Below are positions 34,071-42,338 of a DNA stretch of 64,000 nt, one piece after another (positions within the stretch are counted from its first letter, which is position 1; the number at the start of each line of letters is the position of its first letter). Under the pieces are notes generated by a model. The model saw only the letters and a program-made list of their open reading frames with translations, had not been told where the DNA came from and made no database searches. The translations under genes and the position numbers were made by a program. Location of the stretch: contig NZ_JNXG01000009.1 in assembly GCF_000717025.1 (NCBI RefSeq), positions 124,001-188,000 of the forward strand, in the 5' to 3' direction. The DNA comes from Streptomyces atroolivaceus. GTDB taxonomy: Bacteria; Actinomycetota; Actinomycetes; Streptomycetales; Streptomycetaceae.

Positions 34071-35069
34071 TCAGTGCCCGTCGCCCGAAGTCGCTCCCCC
34101 GTGCGGGTCGTCCTCGTGCTGGTCCGCGGGGCCGTCCTCGTGGCCGCCCGCGGGACCGGTCGGACGAGGAGTCTCCGCCGCGGGCGGGACCGGGACGGTG
34201 AAGGCCGCCGTCCGGACGGTGCCCTCGTGCTTGAAGTCCAGGAACAGCCGGTAGGTGGCGGAGCTGGGCGCCGTCGCGGTGAACGAGACGTCCGGTCCGG
34301 GCTCCGTGGAGCCGTCACCGGCTTCGCCGCCGGGATGGACGTGGAGATAGGCCAGGTCGCCGGCGCGCAGGGCCACGAGATGTCCGTACGCGCCCAGGTA
34401 GGGCTGCAGATCGGTGACGGGCCGGCCGTCCTTCCGCACGGTGAAGGTGACGTGCTCGGGTACGCCGGGGCGGAGGGCGCCGTTCAGGGTGACCGTGTAC
34501 CCGCCGACCGTGGCCGTCGGGGCGGGCTTCGGGAGTTCCGCCGCCTTGTACGGCCCGGACACGGCCAGGTCCGCGCCCAGCGTCAGGCCGGGGGCGTTGT
34601 AACCGGCCGGTGTGAAGTCGGCGAAGACGCGGTAGTCGCCCGCTGCGGGGAGCTCGACGGGAGTGCTCCACGTGCCGTCGGACGTCCGGGTGGGGTGCAG
34701 GTGGCGGTAGGTGGTCAGATCGCGTGAGGCGAGGATCAGATGGAGCTCCTTGTCGTGCTCACGCTGGAAAGCCGTCACCTGCCGGCCGGCCCGGTCGCGG
34801 ATGGTGAAGCGCAACTCGCTCCGCTGCTCCGCCTTCAGGCGCGGGGTCGCGAGGTCGAGCGTGTAACCGCCTTCCGACACCTGGAGGCCGCCGGCGGGGG
34901 AGTCGGGGCGGCTGTCGTAGGCGTGCGGCGCGGCGCTCTCCGCGTGGTCGGGGCGTTCGGAGGGGGTGGTGCCGGTGCCGGGGCCGACGGTGAGCCCGAT
35001 GCCGTAGGCGGCACCGAAGGACGCCGCGAGTGCGGCGGTGAACGCGGTGATCTTGGCGGCGGGGTTCAT
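34071..35069 (-). CDS. Membrane-anchored His-rich protein of the copper locus
   Basis: A 332-residue protein. An N-terminal hydrophobic segment (AAKITAFTAALAASFGAAYG) serves as signal or anchor. Two beta-rich repeats follow, each containing a HLxx-LHxHP-like motif: ELHLILASRDLTTYRHLHPT and GHLVALRAGDLAYLHVHPGG. The tail GGHEDGPADQHEDDPHGG is rich in His and Asp and could bind metal. The gene is divergent from copA across a region with three CsoR-type boxes. It is probably an extracytoplasmic copper-binding or -buffering protein, which is inference from context and histidine content. ATG 35069 begins the hydrophobic segment; GGAGG lies 11 bases upstream. Confidence 0.75.
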   Translation of the reverse strand: MNPAAKITAFTAALAASFGAAYGIGLTVGPGTGTTPSERPDHAESAAPHAYDSRPDSPAGGLQVSEGGYTLDLATPRLKAEQRSELRFTIRDRAGRQVTAFQREHDKELHLILASRDLTTYRHLHPTRTSDGTWSTPVELPAAGDYRVFADFTPAGYNAPGLTLGADLAVSGPYKAAELPKPAPTATVGGYTVTLNGALRPGVPEHVTFTVRKDGRPVTDLQPYLGAYGHLVALRAGDLAYLHVHPGGEAGDGSTEPGPDVSFTATAPSSATYRLFLDFKHEGTVRTAAFTVPVPPAAETPRPTGPAGGHEDGPADQHEDDPHGGATSGDGH

Positions 35070-35133
35070 GACTGCTCTGGCCTCCTGGGCCTCCTGTGCG
35101 GAGGGCTCGCGATGGTCCGACACTCCCGAGCGT

Positions 35134-35150
35134 ATACCCGGTAGGGGTAT
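35134..35150. promoter_or_regulatory. CsoR-type copper operator, box 1
   Basis: ATACCC-GGTAG-GGGTAT is a perfect inverted repeat matching the known CsoR operator form. It lies 65 bases upstream of the His-rich protein gene. Confidence 0.85.
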
Positions 35151-35180
35151 GAGCAAGCCGTCGGCCCGGACTTGCTCGCC

Positions 35181-35197
35181 ATACGGGTGGGGGGTAT
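35181..35197. promoter_or_regulatory. CsoR-type copper operator, box 2 (degenerate)
   Basis: ATACGGGTGGGGGGTAT keeps the ATAC and GGTAT ends but has a G-rich centre. It lies between boxes 1 and 3. Confidence 0.55.
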
Positions 35198-35207
35198 ACC
35201 TTTGGAG

Positions 35208-35236
35208 TTGGGCCGGATACCCATGAGGGGTATACT
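35208..35236 (+). promoter_or_regulatory. copA promoter overlapped by CsoR-type box 3
   Basis: TTGGGC (35208-35213) and TATACT (35231-35236) are 17 bases apart. The perfect box ATACCC-ATGAG-GGGTAT (35217-35233) covers the spacer and the start of the -10 box, a repressing position. GAGGAG stands before ATG 35263. Confidence 0.85.
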
Positions 35237-35262
35237 GGACCCGTTCGGACGAGGAGCGGCAC

Positions 35263-37575
35263 ATGACCCCCACGACTCCCGGCGCCGCCCGGGTCGAGCT
35301 CGCCATCGGCGGCATGACCTGTGCCTCGTGCGCGGCGCGGATCGAGAAGAAGCTCAACCGCATGGAGGGGGTCGAGGCCACGGTCAACTACGCCACGGAG
35401 AAGGCCGGAGTCGCCTTCGCGGAGGGCGTCTCGGTCGACGACCTGATCGCCACGGTCGAGGCCACCGGCTACACCGCCCGGCGGCCGGCCCCGCTCGGCC
35501 CCGCGCCCGGGGAGGCCGGTGCACCCGCCGACGGCCGGGGTGAGGACGAGCGCGCCGACGGGGAGCTGCGTTCCCTCCGCGAGCGGCTGGTCACCGCGGC
35601 TCTGCTCGCCGCGCCCGTCATCGCGATGGCGATGATCCCGGCCCTGCAGTTCGAGTACTGGCAGTGGCTCTCCCTCACGCTCGCCGCCCCTGTCGTCACC
35701 TACGCGGCCTGGCCCTTCCACCGCGCCGCGTGGACCAACGCACGCCACGGTGCGGCCACCATGGACACCCTGATCTCGGTCGGTACGTCGGCCGCGTTCC
35801 TGTGGTCCCTGTGGGCGCTGTTCTTCGGCACGGCGGGGATGCCGGGTATGACGCACCCGTTCGAATTCACGATCACCCGCAGTGACGGGGCGGGGAACAT
35901 CTATCTGGAGGCCGCCGCGGGTGTCACGGCCTTCATCCTGGCCGGCAGGTACTTCGAGGCCCGCTCGAAGCGCAAGGCGGGTGCAGCTCTCAAGGCGCTC
36001 ATGGAGCTGGGCGCCAAGGAAGTCACCGTGCTGCGCGAGGGCCGGGAGCTCACCCTGCCGACGGCCGGCCTGCGGGTCGGTGACCGCTTCCTGGTCCGGC
36101 CCGGCGAGAAGATCGCCACGGACGGGACGGTGGTCGAGGGCTCCTCCGCCCTCGACGTCTCGATGCTCACCGGCGAGTCGGTCCCCGTCGAGGTCTCGGC
36201 CGGTGACTCCGTCATCGGCGCGACCCTCAACGCCGGCGGCCGCCTGGTCGTCGAGGCCACCAGGGTCGGCACCGACACCCAGCTGGCCCGGATGGCCGCT
36301 CTCGTGGAGCAGGCCCAGAGCGGCAAGGCATCCGCCCAGCGCCTGGCCGACAGGATCTCCGCGGTGTTCGTACCGGTCGTCATCGGGCTGGCGCTGGCGA
36401 CGCTCGGTTTCTGGCTCGGCTCGGGAGCCGGACCGGCCGCCGCCTTCACGGCTGCCGTCGCCGTACTGATCATCGCCTGTCCCTGTGCCCTGGGCCTGGC
36501 CACTCCCACCGCCCTGCTGGTCGGCACCGGACGCGGCGCCCAGCTCGGCATCCTGATCAAGGGGCCGGAGGTCCTGGAGACCACGCGCAGGGCCGACACG
36601 ATCCTCCTCGACAAGACGGGAACCGTCACCACAGGCCGTATGACGCTGCTGAAGGTCCACACCGCCGGGTCCGCGGACGAGACCGAAGTGCTCCGCCTCG
36701 CAGGCGCGTTGGAGAACTCCTCCGAACACCCGGTCGCCCGGGCCGTCGCCGAAGGCGCCGCCGGGACGGTGGGGGAGCTGCCCACTCCCGAGGACTTCCT
36801 CAACGTCCCCGGCCTGGGCGTCCAGGGTGTCGTGGAGGGCCACACGGTCCTCGTCGGCCGGGAGAAGCTGCTGGCCGAACGGGCCATCGGCCTTCCCGAC
36901 GAGCTCGTGACCGCCAAGGACGCGGCGGAGAAGGACGGGAGGACCGTGATCGCGGTGGCCTGGGACGGCGAGGCGCGCGCGGTCCTGGAGGTCGCCGACA
37001 CGGTCAAGGAGACCAGTGCCGAGGCCGTCCGGAGGCTGCGCGCCCTGGGACTGTCGCCCGTCCTGCTGACCGGCGACAACAGGGCGGTAGCAGCGTCGGT
37101 CGCGGCCCAGGTGGGTATCGACGAGGTCATCGCCGAGGTCATGCCGGAGGACAAGGTTGCGGTCGTCAGGAAGCTCCAGGCGGAGGGCCGCAGCGTCGCC
37201 ATGGTCGGCGACGGTGTCAACGACGCCGCCGCGCTGGCCCAGGCGGACCTCGGCCTGGCCATGGGGACGGGGACGGACGCCGCGATGGAGGCGGGCGACC
37301 TGACCCTCGTCCGAGGGGATCTGCGGGTGGCCGCCGACGCGATCCGGCTCTCCCGCAGGACGCTGGGCACGATCCGCTCGAACCTGTTCTGGGCCTTCGC
37401 CTACAACGTGGCGGCCCTTCCGCTCGCCGCGGCCGGCCTGCTCAGTCCGATGATCGCCGGGGCGGCGATGGCCCTCTCGTCCGTGTTCGTCGTCGGCAAC
37501 AGCCTCCGCCTGCGTGGTTTCCGCGCCGCCGACGGAGGCACCGCCGACGTCCCCGCGCCCCGCGTTTCCCGGTGA
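35263..37575 (+). CDS. copA: Copper-exporting P1B-type ATPase
   Basis: A 770-residue pump. [17 protein letters not shown] is the N-terminal heavy-metal-associated domain with Cxx[20 protein letters not shown] precedes the actuator domain, which holds [28 protein letters not shown] is the CPC metal site in helix 6. [14 protein letters not shown] is the phosphorylation site, [14 protein letters not shown] the nucleotide-binding SEHP motif and [20 protein letters not shown] the hinge motif. It exports Cu(I). Expression is expected to be copper-inducible through the CsoR-type boxes upstream. The small flavoprotein gene begins 35 bases after its stop. Confidence 0.97.
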   Translation: MTPTTPGAARVELAIGGMTCASCAARIEKKLNRMEGVEATVNYATEKAGVAFAEGVSVDDLIATVEATGYTARRPAPLGPAPGEAGAPADGRGEDERADGELRSLRERLVTAALLAAPVIAMAMIPALQFEYWQWLSLTLAAPVVTYAAWPFHRAAWTNARHGAATMDTLISVGTSAAFLWSLWALFFGTAGMPGMTHPFEFTITRSDGAGNIYLEAAAGVTAFILAGRYFEARSKRKAGAALKALMELGAKEVTVLREGRELTLPTAGLRVGDRFLVRPGEKIATDGTVVEGSSALDVSMLTGESVPVEVSAGDSVIGATLNAGGRLVVEATRVGTDTQLARMAALVEQAQSGKASAQRLADRISAVFVPVVIGLALATLGFWLGSGAGPAAAFTAAVAVLIIACPCALGLATPTALLVGTGRGAQLGILIKGPEVLETTRRADTILLDKTGTVTTGRMTLLKVHTAGSADETEVLRLAGALENSSEHPVARAVAEGAAGTVGELPTPEDFLNVPGLGVQGVVEGHTVLVGREKLLAERAIGLPDELVTAKDAAEKDGRTVIAVAWDGEARAVLEVADTVKETSAEAVRRLRALGLSPVLLTGDNRAVAASVAAQVGIDEVIAEVMPEDKVAVVRKLQAEGRSVAMVGDGVNDAAALAQADLGLAMGTGTDAAMEAGDLTLVRGDLRVAADAIRLSRRTLGTIRSNLFWAFAYNVAALPLAAAGLLSPMIAGAAMALSSVFVVGNSLRLRGFRAADGGTADVPAPRVSR

Positions 37576-37596
37576 GGCACGGGCCGGGCGAGCAGG

Positions 37597-37602
37597 TAGG
37601 TT
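37597..37602 (+). promoter_or_regulatory. -10 hexamer of a leaderless gene
   Basis: TAGGTT lies eight bases before GTG 37611, so the flavoprotein gene may have its own leaderless transcript besides read-through from copA. Confidence 0.4.
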
Positions 37603-37610
37603 CGACGCTC

Positions 37611-38063
37611 GTGGCCACTTTGCTGATCGTGCATCACACGCCCTCGCCTAACTGCCAGGCACTGTTCGAAGCGGTGGTCTCCGGCGCGACGACGGAGGAC
37701 ATCGAAGGCGTGAGGGTCGTGCGGCGGGCCGCACTCTCCGCCACGGCCTCCGATGTCCTCGCCGCCGACGGCTATCTGCTCGGCACCCCGGCGAACCTCG
37801 GATACATGTCGGGAGCCCTGAAGCACTTCTTCGACCAGGTCTACTACCCCTGCCTGGACGGGACGAAGGGCCGGCCCTTCGGCTACTACGTGCACGGCGG
37901 CAACGACGTCACCGGCGCCGTGCGGGGCATCGAGACCATCACGACGGGCCTCGGCTGGCGCCGTGCGGCCGACGCCGTGACCGTCACCGGCGAGCCGGGC
38001 AGGGCCGACACCGAGGCGTGCTGGGAACTGGGTGCCACGGTGGCCGCCGGACTGATGGACTGA
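37611..38063 (+). CDS. Flavodoxin-like NAD(P)H:FMN reductase-type protein
   Basis: A 150-residue protein with the flavodoxin fold. LLIVHHTPSPNCQALFEAVV is the phosphate-binding loop region, DGYLLGTPANLGYMSGALKHFFDQVYYP the flavin-ring segment, and FGYYVHGGNDVTGAVRGIETI the third loop. The likely role is an NAD(P)H-dependent quinone or FMN reductase. GTG 37611 is preferred over GTG 37572 (overlapping the copA stop) because the protein then begins with the core strand and a TAGGTT hexamer precedes it. Its stop codon lies inside an array of 8-bp repeats, so repeat changes would alter the last residues. It converges on modBC with a 23-base gap. Confidence 0.85.
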   Translation: MATLLIVHHTPSPNCQALFEAVVSGATTEDIEGVRVVRRAALSATASDVLAADGYLLGTPANLGYMSGALKHFFDQVYYPCLDGTKGRPFGYYVHGGNDVTGAVRGIETITTGLGWRRAADAVTVTGEPGRADTEACWELGATVAAGLMD

Positions 38064-38080
38064 TGGACTGATGGACTGAC
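38049..38080 (+). repeat. Four tandem copies of an 8-bp unit across a stop codon
   Basis: GGACTGAT is repeated three times followed by GGACTGAC. The flavoprotein stop codon (38061-38063) is inside the second copy. An 8-bp unit is not a multiple of three, so copy-number change shifts the frame. Each phase meets a TGA quickly. Confidence 0.9.
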
Positions 38081-38086
38081 GGGCCC

Positions 38087-40024
38087 CTATCGCGGGACGA
38101 GGGTGGCCTCGGTCGCCTTCACGCTGGTCCAGACCGGCACCCCCTCGGCCAGGCCGAGTTCGGCAGCCGCCTGCGGGGTGATCTCCGAGACGAGGTCGGG
38201 GGCATCGGTGGAGGAGACGAGCACGCGCAGCCGGCTGCCACTGGTCGTGATCTCACGGACCGTACCCGGCCAGACGTTGCGCGGACTGCCGCTCGGCCTG
38301 CCTCGGTGCACGGAGACGGCTTCGGGGCCGATGACCGCGAGGGCGTCAGTGCCGGCGGGCAGCGGCTCGGCGGCGACGAGGTGCCCCCCGCCGGAGAGCC
38401 GGAGGCCGTCGGTGGTGGCCGTGCCCGGCCAGGCGTTGCGGCCGAGCATCCGGGCGACCCAGGGGGAGCGCGGATGACGGGTGACCTCGCCGGGCGGCGC
38501 GTCCTGCAGCACCCTCCCCTCGTCGAGCACGAGAACGCGGTCCGCCAGCGAGACCGCTTCGACGGGATCGTGGGTGACGATCAGGCAGACGCCCCCGAAA
38601 CCGTCGAGGTGCGTCCGAAGGGTGTGGCGTACCCGTGCACGGGTGGTCTGGTCGAGTGCGGCGAGCGGCTCGTCCAGAAGCAGCAGCCGGGGGCAGGCGG
38701 CCAGCGCCCGGGCGAGCGCGACGCGCTGGGCCTGGCCGCCGGAGAGCTGGGCGGGCTTACGGCCGGCGAGGTGGCCGACCCCGAGGCGGCCGAGCCACCG
38801 CAGGGCGCTGCGCCGGGACTCCGCGTGCGGCACACCGTGCGCGCGGAGCCCGTAGGCGGTGTTGGCCAGGGCGGAGAGGTGCGGGAAGAGGGCGCCGTCC
38901 TGCGGTACCCACGCGACGCCCCGCCGGTGCGGGGGCAGGCCGCTGACGTCCGTGTCCCCGAGGCGCAGTGCGGCGTGGGCACGCGGCGTCAGGCCGAGGA
39001 GCGCGCGCAGCAGGGTCGTCTTCCCGGCGCCGTTCGGGCCGACGACGGCGATCGTCGTACCTGGTTCGGCGTCGAGGGTGAGCTGGTCGAAGCCGGTGAC
39101 CTCGGCGTGCAACGACCAGCTCTCACGGGGCGCGGGGGGCGCGGCCGGGGCGGGCGTACCGTCGTCGGGCGGCTCCGGGCCGGGCTCCTCGGCGGTACGG
39201 TGCGAGGCCTCGGCGGAGCGGGGCGCGCCGGCCCAGCGTCCGCGCAGGGCGACGAGCACCGCCATGGCGATGGCGAGCAGGAGCAGCGAGACGGACGTGG
39301 CCGCCTCGGGGGAGTCCTGGAGCAGCAGATACACCTGAAGGGGCAGGGTCTGTGTGGTGCCCGGCAGATTGCCTGCGAAGGTGATGGTCGCGCCGAACTC
39401 ACCCAGTGCCCGTGCCCAGGTCAGTGCCGCGCCCGCGGCCAGGCCGGGGGCGACCATCGGCAGGGTCACGGTGAGGAAGACGCGTACCGGGGAGGCGCCC
39501 AGGGAGGCGGCCGTCTCCTCGTACCGCGGATGCAGGCCGCCCAGGGCGCCCTCGAGGCTGATGACCAGGAACGGCATCGCGACGAAGGTCGCGGCGAGGA
39601 CCGCGCCCGAGGTGTGGAACGGCAGGGTGACCCCGAAGGTGTCCTCGAGCCATGGCCCGAGGAGCCCCCGCCGCCCGAACGCCAGCAGGAGTGCCACGCC
39701 TCCGACAGTCGGCGGCAGCACCATCGGCAGCAGGACGAGCGAGCGCACGAAGGCCTTGCCGGGGAAGTCGACGCGGGCCAGCAGCCAGGCCAGGGGCACG
39801 CCCAGCACGAGCGAGAGCCCGAGCGCCCAGGCGGAGACGAGCAGCGACAGTTTCAGGGCCTGCGTGGTGCCGGGGCTCGTCAGGTGCGCCCCGAGCTCGC
39901 CCCAGGACGTGCGCGCCAGGATGCCGGCCAGCGGCAGCATCAGGAAGACGACGGCGAGCAGTGCGGGCACGGCCAGGGCGAGCGGGGGACGGGGGCCCGA
40001 CGAGCGGCTGCGGAGCTGTTTCAT
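38087..40024 (-). CDS. modBC: Molybdate ABC transporter, fused permease and ATPase
   Basis: A 645-residue fusion. Residues 1-265 form the permease with six transmembrane helices and the EAA loop (YEETAASLGASPVRVFLTVT). A Pro/Glu-rich linker of about 45 residues follows. The ATPase has Walker A VVGPNGAGKTTLLRALL, signature QLSGGQAQRVALARALA and Walker B LLLLDEPLAALD. The C-terminus contains TOBE/Mop-like modules (RNVWPGTVREITTSGSRLRV). It imports molybdate with the ModA protein encoded 23 bases upstream. GGGAG stands five bases before ATG 40024. Fusions of this kind occur in other actinomycetes. Confidence 0.95.
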   Translation of the reverse strand: MKQLRSRSSGPRPPLALAVPALLAVVFLMLPLAGILARTSWGELGAHLTSPGTTQALKLSLLVSAWALGLSLVLGVPLAWLLARVDFPGKAFVRSLVLLPMVLPPTVGGVALLLAFGRRGLLGPWLEDTFGVTLPFHTSGAVLAATFVAMPFLVISLEGALGGLHPRYEETAASLGASPVRVFLTVTLPMVAPGLAAGAALTWARALGEFGATITFAGNLPGTTQTLPLQVYLLLQDSPEAATSVSLLLLAIAMAVLVALRGRWAGAPRSAEASHRTAEEPGPEPPDDGTPAPAAPPAPRESWSLHAEVTGFDQLTLDAEPGTTIAVVGPNGAGKTTLLRALLGLTPRAHAALRLGDTDVSGLPPHRRGVAWVPQDGALFPHLSALANTAYGLRAHGVPHAESRRSALRWLGRLGVGHLAGRKPAQLSGGQAQRVALARALAACPRLLLLDEPLAALDQTTRARVRHTLRTHLDGFGGVCLIVTHDPVEAVSLADRVLVLDEGRVLQDAPPGEVTRHPRSPWVARMLGRNAWPGTATTDGLRLSGGGHLVAAEPLPAGTDALAVIGPEAVSVHRGRPSGSPRNVWPGTVREITTSGSRLRVLVSSTDAPDLVSEITPQAAAELGLAEGVPVWTSVKATEATLVPR

Positions 40025-40047
40025 CGTGTCTCCCTACGGACCGGGCG

Positions 40048-40827
40048 TCACGGCTTCTGGAAGCCCGCGTCCTGGAGGATCTTCTGTGCTTCGGGCGTGG
40101 AGAGCCAGGACACGAAGGCGGCCGCGGCCTTGCTGTCCCCGGACGACTTCAGCGTCGCGGCCGGGTAGGCCGCGATCGCGTTCTGCGCGTCGGGGATGTC
40201 GATCGCGTCGACCTTGCCGGTGGCGGTGGCGGCATCCGTCCGGTAGACGAGACCGGCGTCGGCCTCACCGAGCCCGACCTTGCTGAGGACGGCGCGGACG
40301 TTGGGTTCCTGGGAGACAGGCCGCACGTCGATCCTCTGGGCTTCCAGGATCTGCCCGCTGTAGCGGCCGGCCGGCACCTCGGGCGCGGCAAGGACCACCT
40401 TGAGCGCCGGACCGGCGAGATCCGTCAGGCTCTCGACCTTCTCGGGGTTGCCTTCTCCGACGGCGATGACCAGGCGGTTCTTCGCGATGACCGTCGGCTT
40501 GCCGGTGTCCGCCGCCAGGCCGTCCATCGTCTTCGTGTCGGCGGTGACGAGTGCGTCCGCAGGCGCGCCCTGCCGGACCTGGGCGGCGAGTTCCTGAGAC
40601 CCGGCGAAGGAGAACGTCACCTCCGTGCCGGGGTGCTCGTTCTCGTACGCGGCGCCGGCGGTCGCGAAGACGTCGGTCAGCGAAGAGGCGGCCAGCACGG
40701 TGAGCTTTGTCCCCGGCCCGGCGGAGTCCCTGCCGTCGTCGCCGCTGCCGCACGCGGCAAGGGTGGCGAGCAGAGCCGCCGACAGGACGGCGACGCCGGC
40801 CCGGCGGCCGGTGGAGGGCAAGGACAT
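40048..40827 (-). CDS. modA: Molybdate-binding lipoprotein
   Basis: A 259-residue periplasmic-type binding protein. The signal peptide ends with the lipobox LATLAAC, so the mature protein is a lipoprotein. [32 protein letters not shown] and [11 protein letters not shown] are ModA motifs that hold the oxyanion. GAGGAG lies eight bases before ATG 40827. It is followed by modBC after 23 bases and preceded by the TOBE regulator gene after 50 bases, so the three genes form one operon. Confidence 0.96.
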   Translation of the reverse strand: MSLPSTGRRAGVAVLSAALLATLAACGSGDDGRDSAGPGTKLTVLAASSLTDVFATAGAAYENEHPGTEVTFSFAGSQELAAQVRQGAPADALVTADTKTMDGLAADTGKPTVIAKNRLVIAVGEGNPEKVESLTDLAGPALKVVLAAPEVPAGRYSGQILEAQRIDVRPVSQEPNVRAVLSKVGLGEADAGLVYRTDAATATGKVDAIDIPDAQNAIAAYPAATLKSSGDSKAAAAFVSWLSTPEAQKILQDAGFQKP

Positions 40828-40877
40828 CAGGGCAACTCCTCGGTGAGAACCGCCGCTCGCGGGCGGCGGGTGCCGCG

Positions 40878-41273
40878 TCAGGTGCGGTCGATGTGCACGC
40901 TGGTCGACTTCACGCGGGCCGTGGCCCGCATGCCGACCTCGAGGCCCAGTTCCTCCACGGCTTCCCGGGTCAGCAGCGAGACGAGGCGGTGCGGGCCGGC
41001 CTGGATCTCCACCTGGGCGGCCACGTCTCCGAGCTTCACCGCGGTGACGATGCCGGGGAAGGCGTTGCGTGCCGAGGTGTAGGGGACCTCGCCCTCTCCG
41101 GGCCCGGCCTGGGCGACCTCGACCGAGAAGGCGGCCAGGTCTCGGCCGTCGATGAGGCGTCGCCCGCCCTCGTCGCGATGGGTCGCGACACGGCCGGCGT
41201 CCGCCCAGCGGCGGGCGGTGTCCGGGCTCACGCCGAGAAGACGGGCCGCCTGCCCGATGGTGTAGGACTGCAT
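40878..41273 (-). CDS. Molybdate-responsive HTH-TOBE regulator
   Basis: A 131-residue two-domain protein. [24 protein letters not shown] is a MerR/excisionase-type helix-turn-helix at the N-terminus. Residues about 62-131 form a TOBE/Mop molybdate-binding domain ([37 protein letters not shown]). It corresponds in role to ModE, although its DNA-binding domain is of another type. It probably senses molybdate and controls the operon it heads. The -10 box TATTCT lies seven bases before ATG 41273, so translation is probably leaderless. A dyad overlaps the -35 box. Confidence 0.9.
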   Translation of the reverse strand: MQSYTIGQAARLLGVSPDTARRWADAGRVATHRDEGGRRLIDGRDLAAFSVEVAQAGPGEGEVPYTSARNAFPGIVTAVKLGDVAAQVEIQAGPHRLVSLLTREAVEELGLEVGMRATARVKSTSVHIDRT

Positions 41274-41280
41274 GTGCGAC

Positions 41281-41320
41281 AGAATATGGGGACAGTGCTC
41301 GCATTTACAATGCAGATGCG
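41281..41320 (-). promoter_or_regulatory. mod operon promoter with overlapping dyads
   Basis: Minus strand: TATTCT (41286-41281) and TTGTAA (41310-41305), 18 bases apart. GCATT-TAC-AATGC (41301-41313) covers the -35 box and CGCAT/ATGCG (41300-41304 and 41316-41320) form an outer repeat. These are candidate sites for the HTH-TOBE regulator. Beyond this, to 41560, I see no gene. Confidence 0.55.
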
Positions 41321-41560
41321 TCGTTTACCTCGTGGATGCGAGTGGCGGTGGGCGGCCCCGTCGAGTGGGGTGCGAGGGACGCGAGGCGGAGCACGCAGGC
41401 GTCGGTACCGCGAGGGGCAGCATCAGGAGACGGCGCAGCACCCCGGCGGCATCCCAGGGGACGGCTTCCGGCGGAGCCGCCGCGGGAGGCGGAGCGACAC
41501 CGCGCAGGGCGCGAGCGGCGGCGGTGCCCCGCCAGCGAACGCCGGCCGCCTCATGACCCC

Positions 41561-41791
41561 TCAGTGCGGTTTCCAGTGGAGCTTGCCGCCTCCCACCCAT
41601 CTGATGGCGGACGGGTCGTCGAGGTCATGGACCGGAACGCCTGCCGCCGCGGCGGCGATCAGCACGTCGGTCATGGCGGTCGCGCTTCCGATCACCTCTC
41701 CGTCGATCTCCACGATGCGGAACGGCGGATCCCCGGGCTGCACGGGCAGGACGGTGATCCGCGGGGCCGAGGCGTAAGGACTTTCAGTCAT
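41561..41791 (-). CDS. Small conserved-type protein, 76 aa
   Basis: An unrecognised 76-residue soluble protein. RITVLPVQPGDPPFRIVEID, EVIGSATAMTDVLIAAAAAG and IRWVGGGKLHWKPH suggest a small alpha/beta fold. I recall similar short proteins in other Streptomyces genomes, without assigned function. The ribosome site at ATG 41791 is weak. The flanking sequence downstream to the mod promoter is empty. Confidence 0.65.
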   Translation of the reverse strand: MTESPYASAPRITVLPVQPGDPPFRIVEIDGEVIGSATAMTDVLIAAAAAGVPVHDLDDPSAIRWVGGGKLHWKPH

Positions 41792-41957
41792 AGGCGGATC
41801 GGTTCCACGCGGGCGCTCACGGCATGCCCGAAGACATCACCTGTGAGTCGAATGCCCGATTTAAGGTGCTTTCTTAAATTAATCCCGTAATCCATAAAAG
41901 GCCATTTCGTGCGACCTGGGCCACTTCACTAAGGGGCAAATCACTCGAATCGGACTC

Positions 41958-41973
41958 CGTGACCAGGGTCACG
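41958..41973. promoter_or_regulatory. Crp-type binding site
   Basis: CGTGACC-AG-GGTCACG is a perfect inverted repeat containing GTGA-N6-TCAC, the Crp-family consensus. It lies about 170 bases upstream of the riboswitch. In S. coelicolor the muralytic gene rpfA is known to combine Crp and c-di-AMP control. Confidence 0.6.
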
Positions 41974-42124
41974 CTCCGGGCCCCGGACGCAGGAGTGCGG
42001 CAGTCGGTTCCCTTGTGCGCCATGAGGAAAGGCGGATGCGGTGTGGGGTGGATTACAAGAATTCCCATACATTGATCTTGCCGATGAATTGTGATCATCG
42101 CGGCAGGCTTGTTCCTTTCCCTAT

Positions 42125-42325
42125 TTCTCGCTTACGGTCACCATCACTCCGGGCGGAACGCCGAATCCTGCCGCCGCCCGGTGACCCGACTACTTCTCGT
42201 ACGGCAGGAGCGGGGGACCCAGGTAAGCGCCGATCCGGTTTCCGGAGCGGCTCGGGGTGAAGTCGCATTCGCTTGCGGCCGGGCATCTCCAGCCCGAACC
42301 CGACAGCTCACTTCGCAGGCGACGG
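42125..42325 (+). ncRNA. c-di-AMP riboswitch (ydaO type)
   Basis: Conserved blocks of the ydaO class appear in order: GGCAGGAGCGGGGGACCCA followed by GGTA (42203-42225), GGGGTGAAGTCGC (42254-42266), GGCCGGGCATCTCCAGCC then CGAACCCGACAGCTCAC and TTCGCAGGCGA (42277-42322). The element ends just before the ribosome site. This class is common upstream of resuscitation-promoting-factor and other cell-wall hydrolase genes in Streptomyces, where ligand binding lowers expression. The exact 5' boundary is approximate. Confidence 0.85.
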
Positions 42326-42338
42326 AGAGGAAATCAGC

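Larger units (their letters stand above)
41792..42338 (+). promoter_or_regulatory. Long control region of the LysM/transglycosylase gene
   Basis: 547 bases of relatively A+T-rich sequence without a convincing gene. It contains a Crp-type dyad (41958-41973), a second dyad CGATGA/TCATCG near 42085-42105, and a c-di-AMP riboswitch (about 42125-42325). GGAGAGG (42324-42330) is the ribosome site of the gene that follows. Confidence 0.7.

Noticed and set aside
41874..42098. Small minus-strand gene upstream of the riboswitch
   Set aside because: It has no ribosome site, an unlikely composition and overlaps the Crp-type dyad.
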